NCBI GenBank assembly: GCA_023664485.1 | Contig: JAMPFK010000001.1 | Span: 165,464 to 229,463, forward strand | Reading direction: 5' to 3' | Length of the DNA stretch: 64,000 nucleotides | From: Bacteroides fragilis | GTDB lineage: Bacteria > Bacillota > Clostridia > Lachnospirales > Lachnospiraceae | Part shown: positions 1-7,443 of the stretch, piece by piece | Numbering within the stretch: the stretch's first letter is position 1 | Layout of the letters: each line of letters begins with the position of its first letter | The notes under the pieces: generated by a model | What the model was told of the DNA's origin: nothing | The model's database searches: none | The model's input: the letters and a program-made list of their open reading frames with translations, nothing else | Made by a program: the position numbers and the translations under genes

Positions 1-2
1 AC

Positions 3-608
3 GGAAGATGGAAGGCGCTTCATTACGCGGAAAAGAGAGCTTTTGCCCCGTTAATGATTTCCTGCGAAGAAAAGGGCGAGCTGAACGGGCGGCCTTACTG
101 TATCGACGAGCCCGCGCCGATCGAAAAGTCGGCAAGGCTCCATGTGGCGAACGAGACGATGGAGCGGGTAAAAGGAATCGTGACGTGGGAGCTGCGCGCG
201 CCGGACAGCGGTATTTTGTTATCCGGGGAAAAGGAAGTCCCGGTGGAACCGTTAAGCGGCGTATGGCTCGAAAAACTGGATTTTTCAGTTTATGACGAGC
301 TTCAAATTTATCTGCACTGCGCCTTTTCGGTGGACGGCGTGCCGGTATCGGAGAATTTCTGTCTGTTCACGGCGCCCAAGCATTTTGCCTTCCGCGATCC
401 GGCCTTATCCTGCCGCAGAGAGGGGAATACGCTCGTCATATCCGCGGCCGCTTATGCAAAAAGCGTGGAGATTCAGGGCGTAGACGGGGATGTGAAGTTT
501 TCGGATAACTTCTTTGATATGAACGCGGGTGAAAAGCGGGTGGAAATCCTGGAAGGAGACGCGGAACAGTTCGCGCTCCGTTCTGTGTATCAGATCGGGA
601 AGAACTGA
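3..608 (+). CDS. GH2 beta-mannosidase, C-terminal fragment cut by window edge
   Basis: The frame is open from the first bases, so only the last ~200 residues of a larger enzyme are present. The fragment opens with GRWKALHYAEKR, which matches the W-K-x-L-H-Y-x-x-K-R stretch at the end of the catalytic barrel in GH2 beta-mannosidases. It then runs into a beta-rich, Ig-like tail containing FSDNFFDM, also typical of that group. These enzymes remove non-reducing beta-mannose from mannan or N-glycan oligosaccharides. The catalytic acids lie upstream of the window, so activity cannot be judged. The family call rests on two short stretches; a related GH2 activity is possible. Confidence 0.72.
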   Translation, partial: GRWKALHYAEKRAFAPLMISCEEKGELNGRPYCIDEPAPIEKSARLHVANETMERVKGIVTWELRAPDSGILLSGEKEVPVEPLSGVWLEKLDFSVYDELQIYLHCAFSVDGVPVSENFCLFTAPKHFAFRDPALSCRREGNTLVISAAAYAKSVEIQGVDGDVKFSDNFFDMNAGEKRVEILEGDAEQFALRSVYQIGKN

Positions 609-674
609 AACCTTTTGACCCTCTGATTCGTATTATCTGTAAAGAGATATGCGCAGAAAAAGGGGGCAGATCAA

Positions 675-1073
675 ATGAACATTTATTCTATTGGAATGGC
701 AGGCGGTTCACAGCGCTTCAACAGGGAGCAGGCCCGCCGGAAGGCGTCCGGGGATCCGGATTTTGGGACGGTGATGACCGGGGAAGAGCTGCAGCAGTGG
801 GTCGATGGAGAAATCCGCCGGAATCAGGGACAGAAAAAGACGCCCGCAGACGGGGAAAAAGATTCCCGGCCGGACGGGGGCAGCGATTCCGAGGTCATTA
901 CCCGGCCGGACGGCTCTAAAATCCTGATGATCACGAACAGGATCGGAAATATGGAATCGGTCACGGGCATTAAGCTTTCAGAACCTTCCGTCTTTCCTCC
1001 GGACGGCACAAAGGCGGACACACTGGAAGAAGGGGCCGTCAGAGGGGATGCACTGAGAAATAAGAGCGTTTGA
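675..1073 (+). CDS. Small hydrophilic protein of unknown function
   Basis: A 132-residue protein starting at an ATG about 10 bases after GGGGGC. I do not recognise a family. The first third (MNIYSIGMAGG...) is followed by a charged, low-complexity middle rich in Asp, Gly, Lys and Arg, where RPDG occurs twice (SRPDGGSD and TRPDGSK). A more structured stretch (ILMITNRIGNMESVTGIKLSEP) follows, then a disordered-looking tail. No signal peptide or membrane segment is visible. It may be co-transcribed with the GH2 gene 66 bases upstream, and it converges on the lipoprotein gene ending at 1096. The reading frame is convincing; the function is unknown. Confidence 0.6.
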   Translation: MNIYSIGMAGGSQRFNREQARRKASGDPDFGTVMTGEELQQWVDGEIRRNQGQKKTPADGEKDSRPDGGSDSEVITRPDGSKILMITNRIGNMESVTGIKLSEPSVFPPDGTKADTLEEGAVRGDALRNKSV

Positions 1074-1096
1074 AAAGGCCGGAAAGCGGAAACGCT
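1065..1096. terminator. Hairpin between convergent genes (weak terminator candidate)
   Basis: AGCGTTT (1065-1071) pairs with AAACGCT (1090-1096) across an 18-base loop that could pair further. It lies between the converging ends of the 675-1073 gene and the lipoprotein gene. There is no clear T-run on either strand, so termination is only suggested by position. Confidence 0.3.
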
Positions 1097-1692
1097 TACC
1101 CGGCATGATAAGTACATCCTTCCAGAAAACCGGTCAGGATTTCTTTCAGGTCTTCTTCAAAGCTTTCGCGGCAGGTCAGCTCGATACAGACGGCAGTGTT
1201 ATCGAAGACGCCAAAGGCTGATGCGCCGCGGGCATAGGGATTCTCTTCGTGAGGGAATTGATAAGTGATCAGCAGATAATCCTGGCCGCTGCAGGTCACA
1301 TTCTCCTCGCTTAGAATATCGTAATTGGCTTTTCCGGCGGCGAGCCAGGCGTCCATGTTGGTCTGAGCGGCTTCTGTGTCTTTGAATTCTCCCGACAGGA
1401 GGTAGAGCTGGGCGTCATATAAATCGACCGTATCCCCATCGCTGTTCTCATAAGGCTCTGAACTGCCCATCGCCCAGGACGCATAATAGAGACCGTCGGC
1501 TGAAAGCGCATCCATATTGCTGAGGAGCGTCAGGCGGCTGTCAGTGTTGTCTACGGTCAGATGATTCCCGACATCCACATGGTCCGAACCGGCATCCGCC
1601 GGTCCGGCCGGAGAGGAAAGCGCCGAAGAAGCGCATCCGGTCAATGTAAGAATAACAAAAAGCGTCATAAAAAGATATTTTATCTGATTCAT
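1096..1692 (-). CDS. Predicted lipoprotein of unknown function
   Basis: A 198-residue lipoprotein. The chosen ATG at 1692 has GGAGGG about 7 bases upstream and begins MNQIKYLFMTLFVILTLTGC, a short charged n-region, a hydrophobic core and a lipobox (LTGC) with the acylated Cys at residue 20. A longer in-frame start further upstream would bury this signal and has no good ribosome site. The mature part is acidic and soluble and I recognise no family. It is the last gene of a minus-strand run: LacI-type regulator, then one-pass membrane protein, then this gene, with gaps of 10 and 26 bases, so co-transcription is likely. It is probably anchored outside the cell membrane. Confidence 0.72.
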   Translation of the reverse strand: MNQIKYLFMTLFVILTLTGCASSALSSPAGPADAGSDHVDVGNHLTVDNTDSRLTLLSNMDALSADGLYYASWAMGSSEPYENSDGDTVDLYDAQLYLLSGEFKDTEAAQTNMDAWLAAGKANYDILSEENVTCSGQDYLLITYQFPHEENPYARGASAFGVFDNTAVCIELTCRESFEEDLKEILTGFLEGCTYHAG

Positions 1693-1718
1693 AAGGACCC
1701 TCCGATTTTTATTTGATT

Positions 1719-2405
1719 TTATTGGACGGCAGAAGCGAGCCGTTCCCACAGCGCGCCGCATTCTTCGGCGTTGTCTGTCCGGGCGTCAGTATAGAAACAG
1801 CGCCTTCCGAAAAAAAACGGCGACAGCAGCTCCTGATTGCTTCCGGATATTGTTTCCCCCAAAACCGTCGTCGTGTAAGCGCCGAGTTCCATTTCGGAAA
1901 GGATGGGACAGTCCGCCCACGCGATGGCTTTATCCGCGGTGTCGTAATCCGTCGGAACAGGGCAGCTTCCGTCAGGAGCGGCGAGCAGCTGGAATTCCCG
2001 CTGAAAATGGCCGGGATCATCCATCAGGAAAAAGTAGCTTTCGCAGTCGGAAATATCGCCGATCAGGGAGATTTCCGAAGCATATTCATAATAGGCCGTT
2101 TCCGCATCGGAATTTTGAATGCCGTCTATGTACTGGTTGACTTTGACGATGACTTCGCCGTCCTGGTTGTAGTCTCCCGCGATGGAAGCAAATGCCTGCT
2201 CCAGGGCGGATATCGTATCCTGCGGAAGCTCTGTTCTGCCGACATATGCGATCTGGATATCCGGTTTCCTGCGCCGGAGGCCCAGCGCGCTTCCGATCAG
2301 ATCGCAGGCGATTCCCAAAAGGATGACGCCGCAGATGACATACCATTTATAGTAGTACCACCAGTTTTTCAAAGACATTTTTCTGTTCGTTCTGATTTCT
2401 TTCAT
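1719..2405 (-). CDS. Membrane-anchored protein of unknown function
   Basis: A 228-residue protein starting at the ATG at 2405, preceded by GAGGAA. The frame is open another 64 codons upstream, but that extension overlaps the lacI 3' end and looks non-coding. The N-terminus is basic and aromatic (SLKNWWYYYKWYV), followed by one hydrophobic segment (residues ~16-35), then a soluble domain of ~190 residues (from IQIAYVGRTELP) that probably faces outward. A stretch containing DYNQDGEV resembles a calcium-binding-type loop, but this is not diagnostic. It sits between a LacI-type regulator and a lipoprotein, suggesting a common role at the envelope. I recognise no family. Confidence 0.7.
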   Translation of the reverse strand: MKEIRTNRKMSLKNWWYYYKWYVICGVILLGIACDLIGSALGLRRRKPDIQIAYVGRTELPQDTISALEQAFASIAGDYNQDGEVIVKVNQYIDGIQNSDAETAYYEYASEISLIGDISDCESYFFLMDDPGHFQREFQLLAAPDGSCPVPTDYDTADKAIAWADCPILSEMELGAYTTTVLGETISGSNQELLSPFFFGRRCFYTDARTDNAEECGALWERLASAVQ

Positions 2406-2415
2406 GAGAAATTCC

Positions 2416-3411
2416 TCATTCCTTTTCCAGTGTCGTCTGACCATACGCATAAGTGACAGGAAGGCAGACGAGAGGAGGCTTGACCGGCATGTTTTCCTGC
2501 AAAAGAAGTTCCACGCACATTTCCGCGATTTCCGGGACCGGCTGGACGATGGTGGAGCAGATATAGTCCATATCGCCGAAAAGGCGGATGCCGTCAAAGC
2601 CGATGACCTGCACGTCTTCCGGGACCCGCTGGCGCAGTCTGCGCAATGTTTTTACGATAGCATAGGCAAGATTATCCGTCACGCAGAAGATCCCATCAAA
2701 GGAAAGCTTCCCTTCCTGAATGTGTTCCGCCAGAAACTGTTCAAATTCCTCCAGAGGGGCTCCTTCATCCAGAATCTTCATTTCATAAGAAAGGCCGCGG
2801 GAAAGACAGCCGTTTTCGAAACCTGCCTTGCGTTTGTTCGGTTCGTTGGTCAAAGAGGAGCCGATCCGCAGGAACGCCACATTTTTGCATCCCAGGTCCG
2901 CCAGCTTTTCGGCGGCCAGCTGTCCGCCGGCAAAGTTGTCGCATGCCACACAGGGGATCCGGGGGCTTATGGAACGGTCGATCGCTACGAACGGCGTATT
3001 TTCTTCTATTATGAGATTGGGATTATAGGTCAGCCCGATAATGCCATCGACTTTATTCTGCTGGACCATCGTAATATATTCCTGTTCCAGCCGGATATCA
3101 AAATCGGTAGAACACAGGAGCATGCGGTACTTCCGTTTCAGAAGAGAAAGATTCATATGATAGGTGAGCATTGCAAAAAAAGGATTCCGTGTATTGGGAA
3201 TGAGAAAAGCGACGGTATAGGTCTTGCTGGCTTTCAGTCCCTGCGCGTAGCTGTTGACCTGATAATTCAGTTTTTTGACCGCTTCTTCTACGCGGATCCT
3301 GTAAGACTCGCCTACCGGCAGCCCGTTGATTACTTTGGATACCGTGCCGAGCGCGACGCCCGCTTCTTTTGCGACATCTTTCATGGTAGGAACGGAATTT
3401 ACTTTTTTCAT
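2416..3411 (-). CDS. LacI-family transcriptional regulator
   Basis: A 331-residue regulator with the usual LacI layout. Residues ~8-27 (PTMKDVAKEAGVALGTVSKV) are the DNA-binding helix-turn-helix, followed by a hinge and a periplasmic-binding-protein-like sensor domain. Within it VAFLIPNTRNPFFA, DGIIGL, VAIDRS and GFDG are in the expected places. An AAAGGAGG site lies ~13 bases before the ATG. It is divergent from the ABC transporter-GH32-fructokinase operon, and two LacI-type palindromes lie in the intergenic region. I therefore infer a repressor of sucrose or fructan use, released by a sugar or sugar phosphate. The ligand cannot be read from the sequence. Confidence 0.93.
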   Translation of the reverse strand: MKKVNSVPTMKDVAKEAGVALGTVSKVINGLPVGESYRIRVEEAVKKLNYQVNSYAQGLKASKTYTVAFLIPNTRNPFFAMLTYHMNLSLLKRKYRMLLCSTDFDIRLEQEYITMVQQNKVDGIIGLTYNPNLIIEENTPFVAIDRSISPRIPCVACDNFAGGQLAAEKLADLGCKNVAFLRIGSSLTNEPNKRKAGFENGCLSRGLSYEMKILDEGAPLEEFEQFLAEHIQEGKLSFDGIFCVTDNLAYAIVKTLRRLRQRVPEDVQVIGFDGIRLFGDMDYICSTIVQPVPEIAEMCVELLLQENMPVKPPLVCLPVTYAYGQTTLEKE

Positions 3412-3548
3412 TGGAATGATAATACCTCCTTTTGCATGGAAATAATAAATACCGGCCGGAATAAAGAGTATTGTATTTCATGAAAAGATGGTGAAATAAG
3501 TTTAGCGCCAACATCGAATTATGGCGTCCGCCGGCATTTATTACAGTT

Positions 3549-3577
3549 ATTATAATACGATATTTCCGGTTTGTAAA
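3549..3577 (-). promoter_or_regulatory. Sigma-A promoter for the LacI-type regulator
   Basis: On the minus strand TTTACA (3577-3572) and a perfect TATAAT (3554-3549) are separated by 17 bases. Transcription would start near 3542, giving a ~130-base leader before the regulator ATG at 3411. Confidence 0.75.
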
Positions 3578-3596
3578 TAAAAAATGAAAAGAAAAA

Positions 3597-3608
3597 TGAA
3601 ACGTTACA
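3597..3608. promoter_or_regulatory. LacI-type operator 1
   Basis: TGAAACGTTACA is a near-perfect palindrome with the central CG and TG(A/T)AAC half-sites usual for LacI-family operators. It lies about 20 bases upstream of the regulator -35 box and ~95 bases upstream of the transporter promoter. A related site occurs at 3750-3761 in opposite orientation. Confidence 0.6.
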
Positions 3609-3703
3609 TGAAAACGAAAGAAAGAATTCACAAAAAGAAAGGTTGTAATTTGTGAATAATAACTGAAAATAAAGAAAAACAACAGAAAACGATAGCAATG
3701 TTG

Positions 3704-3732
3704 TTGACTAATAAAGAGTAAAATGATATTTT
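3704..3732 (+). promoter_or_regulatory. Sigma-A promoter for the sugar transport operon
   Basis: TTGACT (3704-3709), a 17-base spacer and TATTTT (3727-3732) are the best promoter-like match before the first permease gene. The start site would be near 3739, leaving a ~107-base leader. Operator 2 sits just downstream, where a repressor would block the polymerase. Confidence 0.6.
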
Positions 3733-3749
3733 ATAAACAACAGAAAGAA

Positions 3750-3761
3750 ATAACGTTTCAC
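3750..3761. promoter_or_regulatory. LacI-type operator 2, just downstream of promoter
   Basis: ATAACGTTTCAC reads GTGAAACGTTAT on the other strand and shares TGAAACGTTA with operator 1. It lies about 11-22 bases past the predicted transcription start of the transport operon. The two operator centres are ~153 bp apart, so one repressor could bridge them. Confidence 0.6.
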
Positions 3762-3845
3762 AAACGGGAGGCGCGCGACTCCGGGCAGTGAGATTGAATG
3801 AATGGAAATTCTGTAAAAAATTTATAAGACGGAGGGAGAGAAGAT

Positions 3846-4793
3846 ATGAAGAGCAATAAGTCAGCGGCCGTCAGCCGGACGGCAGCGCTGGGAGAAGGAA
3901 AGTCGCTGAAGAAGCGTTTAAAAGACAACTGGCAGTTATACGCGATGCTCCTTGTTCCCGTTGTATTGACCGTTATTTATAAGTACATACCGATGTATGG
4001 CATACAGATCGCTTTTCGGGATTATAAAGCCAGCCGGGGTATGTGGGGAAGCGAATGGATAGGGCTGGAATGGTTCGAGCGTTTTTTCAGTGCGCCGACC
4101 TGCGCCAGAATGATCAAAAATACGCTGTTATTGAGTTTTTACAGTCTGCTGTGGGGATTCCCGATACCGATCGTCCTTGCGCTGATGCTGAATCAGTTAA
4201 GGTTCCAGCGGTTCAAGAGGGCGACGCAGACGGTGCTCTATGCGCCTCACTTTATTTCTACGATGGTCATCTGTGGTATGATCCGTATTTTTTTAAGCCC
4301 GTCGGGCGGCCTGATTAACCTGATAGCGGGTACTTCCATAGATTTCCTTACGGAATCCTCTGCATTCCGTACGATTTATATCGCTTCCGGCATCTGGCAG
4401 GACGCGGGCTGGGGAATCATCGTTTATATGGCTACTTTGAGCAGTGTGGACACTTCCCTTTATGAAGCGGCGAAAGTGGACGGCGCTTCCATGTTCCAGA
4501 GGATCCTTCATATTGACGTGCCGGCGCTGACATCGATCATGGTATTAAATCTCATTATGAGCGCGGGCGGCCTGATGAATGTCGGTTTCGAAAAGGTATG
4601 GCTTCTGCAGACGGATCTGAACAAAGCGACGAGCGACGTAATCGCCGTATATGTTTATCAGCAGGGTATTGAAAATGCCAAGTACAGTTATTCGACGGCG
4701 GTCGGCCTGTTCAACACGGCGGTCAATATTATCCTGTTAGTCGTAGTTAATAAGATTGCCGGTAAGATATCCGAAGACACGAGTTTTATATAG
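3846..4793 (+). CDS. Sugar ABC transporter permease, LplB/MalF type
   Basis: A 315-residue inner-membrane permease with about six hydrophobic segments, starting ~8 bases after GGAGGG. Residues ~206-225 carry the EAA loop (YEAAKVDGASMFQRILHIDVP without its first residue), which docks the ATPase. The N-terminal part (YAMLLVPVVLTVIYKYIPMY) is typical of the LplB/YtcP subgroup that takes up oligosaccharides with large binding lipoproteins. It is first in a five-gene operon, 10 bases before its partner permease. No ATP-binding subunit is encoded nearby; this subgroup commonly uses a shared MsmX-like ATPase, which I infer here. Confidence 0.92.
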   Translation: MKSNKSAAVSRTAALGEGKSLKKRLKDNWQLYAMLLVPVVLTVIYKYIPMYGIQIAFRDYKASRGMWGSEWIGLEWFERFFSAPTCARMIKNTLLLSFYSLLWGFPIPIVLALMLNQLRFQRFKRATQTVLYAPHFISTMVICGMIRIFLSPSGGLINLIAGTSIDFLTESSAFRTIYIASGIWQDAGWGIIVYMATLSSVDTSLYEAAKVDGASMFQRILHIDVPALTSIMVLNLIMSAGGLMNVGFEKVWLLQTDLNKATSDVIAVYVYQQGIENAKYSYSTAVGLFNTAVNIILLVVVNKIAGKISEDTSFI

Positions 4794-4803
4794 GAGGTGT
4801 GAG

Positions 4804-5712
4804 ATGAAAGCGAATACAAAAAAAGGAAAACTGAGCGGTTTTTCCGAAAAATCCAGCGATATCGTGCTGGTGGTCATTTGCGCGGTTGTTCTGTTCATTG
4901 TTGCTTATCCGCTGTACTATGTGCTGGTGGCTTCCGTATCCAATCCATATGACGTATACGCGGGAAAAACATTTTTACTGCCAAGCCAGTTCACGCTGGA
5001 AGGATATAAGGCTGTTTTTGCGGATCCGAGCATTTTGACGGGTTATTGGAACAGTATCAAATATACGGTCGTGGGTACGGTATTTTCCGTTGTGATTCTT
5101 TATCTGACCGCTTATCCTCTTAGCGTCAAAGGGCTTCCCGGCAGAAAATTTTTCAGTATTTTCTTTATTATAACGATGTATTTCGGCGGCGGACTGGTTC
5201 CGACTTATCTGATCGTAAAGCAGACGGGGCTGATCAATAATATGTGGGCGCTGTTCCTTCCGGGCGGCGTTGCGGTCGGCAACATGATCATCGTAAGGAA
5301 TTTCTTTGAGAACAGTATTCCAAAAGAGATGATCGAGGCGGCGGATATAGACGGTGCATCCAAATGGACTACCTTTCTGCGCATCGTCGTACCGCTCAGC
5401 CGTTCGATCATGGCGGTCATGGTAGTATTCAGCATGGTGGCTTACTGGAATGACTGGTTCACGGCGATGATCTATCTGCCCGGAACGACAAAAGCGCCGC
5501 TTCCGCTGGTCCTGAGAAATATCCTGATCAAGAGCTCCGCCAGCGCAAGCCAGGCGAGCACCATTTCCGGCGGCTATGCGGAATTGAACAAGCTGACAGA
5601 GATGATCAAGTTCTCATCTATTATTGTAGCGGCAGCGCCCATGCTGGTTATTTATCCATTTGTACAGAAATATTTTGAAAAAGGCTTTATGGCAGGGGCA
5701 GTGAAAGGTTGA
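4804..5712 (+). CDS. Sugar ABC transporter permease, LplC/MalG type
   Basis: The second permease, 302 residues. I chose the ATG at 4804 because TAGGAGGTG lies 5-8 bases before it; an upstream in-frame ATG at 4756 falls inside the first permease and has no ribosome site. Six hydrophobic segments are visible and the EAA loop (EAADIDGASKWTTFLRIVVP) is at ~178-197. The C-terminal VQKYFEKGFMAGAVKG is a hallmark ending of this family. It should pair with the preceding permease to form the membrane channel for the sugar delivered by the lipoprotein encoded 19 bases downstream. Confidence 0.93.
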   Translation: MKANTKKGKLSGFSEKSSDIVLVVICAVVLFIVAYPLYYVLVASVSNPYDVYAGKTFLLPSQFTLEGYKAVFADPSILTGYWNSIKYTVVGTVFSVVILYLTAYPLSVKGLPGRKFFSIFFIITMYFGGGLVPTYLIVKQTGLINNMWALFLPGGVAVGNMIIVRNFFENSIPKEMIEAADIDGASKWTTFLRIVVPLSRSIMAVMVVFSMVAYWNDWFTAMIYLPGTTKAPLPLVLRNILIKSSASASQASTISGGYAELNKLTEMIKFSSIIVAAAPMLVIYPFVQKYFEKGFMAGAVKG

Positions 5713-5731
5713 GAAGGAAGAGAGGAGCGGG

Positions 5732-7408
5732 ATGATGAAAAAGAAATTTGGGAAAAAAGCAGTGTCCTGTATATTGGCCGCAGGTCTTGTACTGTCAGTA
5801 ACTGCCTGCGGGGACGGGCAATATGCCCATCATGAAAAAGGCGTTGCCAATACGGATACTTCACAGACGGAATTCAGCATTATGGGCGGCATGAGCGCTT
5901 TGAGCAACGGTTATGACAATAATGTTGTCTTAAATAAACTTCAGGAAGAGGCGGGAATCAATATCGACTGGAACTGCATGAGCGATTCTCTGGGAGAGCA
6001 GGTCAATATCCGTATCGCGGGGGGCGAGCTTCCGGACGCATTTTTGGGCGTTGGCTTCAATAACTATGATATATCGCGTTATGGGGACGACGGAACGTTT
6101 ATCGATTTAACGCCTTATCTGACAGAGGAATATATGCCGAATCTGTGCAGGATCCTCGAAGAAAACCCGGATATCCGCAGCGCGATTACGATGGATGACG
6201 GCTATATCTACGGCCTTCCGGCGGGCGAGCGGATGGGGACTGCGGGTATCGGCGCAGAGGAGGATTACAGCATTTATACCATTCCGCAGTTCGCCATGAT
6301 CAACAAGGCATGGCTGGATGAACTGGGACTGGAGGTGCCGGCTACGCTGGATGAGCTGCATGCCGCGCTGCAGGCTTTCAAAGATAACGATATGAGCGCG
6401 GCCTATTACGGCAATGCGCCGGGGAGCACGATTCCCATGAGCACGGGTTTTGACCAGTGGTGCTGGGGGCAGAACATTTTCTATGCGGGATTCGGCTTCA
6501 CAAACTGGCCTAACGATGTCTGCAACGATCTGGTGCTGCGCGATGACGGTACGGTAGAATTCATATGTACTACGGATAAATACCGGGATGCGCTGAATTA
6601 TTTTCATGACTGGTATGCGGAAGGCCTGATGGATATCGAGATGTTCAGCCAGTCGGATACGCAGCTGATCGCCAAATGTTCTCAGGGTTATGTGGGCGTA
6701 ACGACCTGGTGGTATATCGAAGAGGTCATGGGGGATTACGCGGGCGATTATGTATTCCTGCCGGTTCTGGACGGACCTGACGGCACGCATAATGTGACGA
6801 TAAGGACCGGCGGCGGGATCAACAGCGGAAACCTTTGTATCACAAAAGCATGTAAAAGCCCGGCCAATCTGCTGAAATTCTTCGATATGTGGTATGACCC
6901 TGAGGTCGTTATGCAGTTACAGTACGGCCCGATCGACGTTTATTTTACAGAACAGGATGAAAACGGCGTATGGCTCAGCATTACGGACGAAGAATGTCAG
7001 GAGAAATACGGGAAAAGCCCCGGCGAGTTAAAGGGCGAGATGGAAGTGTACGGTCCTAAGCTGATCCTCAGCGATTATTACAGCACGACCTTTAAGATGG
7101 AAGACAGGGCAATCGAACGTCTGACAGACTTATATGAATTTTGGATGCCATATGTTGACAGCACTGTTACTTATCCGGTAGACTGTGTATTTACAGGAAG
7201 GGAACTGGACACGATCGACTGGTATAAGGCGAACTTTGAGAGCACCGTATCGGAAAACGAAGGTCTGTGGATCAAGAACGGCGGCCCGACCGACGAGGAA
7301 TGGGAAACCTACTTGACGACTCTGAGCAAAAAGTGCGGCATGGATAAGCTGCTCGAAGTGTATCAGGCGGCATATGACCGTTATTCAGGAAAAGTAAGCG
7401 TTGAATAA
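5732..7408 (+). CDS. Extracellular sugar-binding lipoprotein (LplA/YtcQ type)
   Basis: A 558-residue solute-binding protein with a signal peptide ending in a lipobox (LSVTAC, Cys 26), so it is anchored outside the membrane. Two adjacent ATG codons (5732, 5735) follow AGAGGAGCGGG; either may be used. The length of ~550 residues fits the large binding proteins (group with LplA/YtcQ) that accompany LplB/LplC permeases, rather than the ~430-residue MalE-like group. Aromatic-rich stretches such as GFDQWCWGQNIFYAGFGF could stack on sugar rings. The neighbouring GH32 and fructokinase suggest sucrose or short fructans as ligand; this is inferred from context. Confidence 0.92.
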   Translation: MMKKKFGKKAVSCILAAGLVLSVTACGDGQYAHHEKGVANTDTSQTEFSIMGGMSALSNGYDNNVVLNKLQEEAGINIDWNCMSDSLGEQVNIRIAGGELPDAFLGVGFNNYDISRYGDDGTFIDLTPYLTEEYMPNLCRILEENPDIRSAITMDDGYIYGLPAGERMGTAGIGAEEDYSIYTIPQFAMINKAWLDELGLEVPATLDELHAALQAFKDNDMSAAYYGNAPGSTIPMSTGFDQWCWGQNIFYAGFGFTNWPNDVCNDLVLRDDGTVEFICTTDKYRDALNYFHDWYAEGLMDIEMFSQSDTQLIAKCSQGYVGVTTWWYIEEVMGDYAGDYVFLPVLDGPDGTHNVTIRTGGGINSGNLCITKACKSPANLLKFFDMWYDPEVVMQLQYGPIDVYFTEQDENGVWLSITDEECQEKYGKSPGELKGEMEVYGPKLILSDYYSTTFKMEDRAIERLTDLYEFWMPYVDSTVTYPVDCVFTGRELDTIDWYKANFESTVSENEGLWIKNGGPTDEEWETYLTTLSKKCGMDKLLEVYQAAYDRYSGKVSVE

Positions 7409-7443
7409 CAGGGACTGGTTTTAAGGGTATAAAGGAGATTGTT

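Noticed and set aside
2404..3483. Plus-strand frame of 359 codons opposite the LacI-type regulator
   Set aside because: It mirrors the regulator codons and has no ribosome site or recognisable domain.
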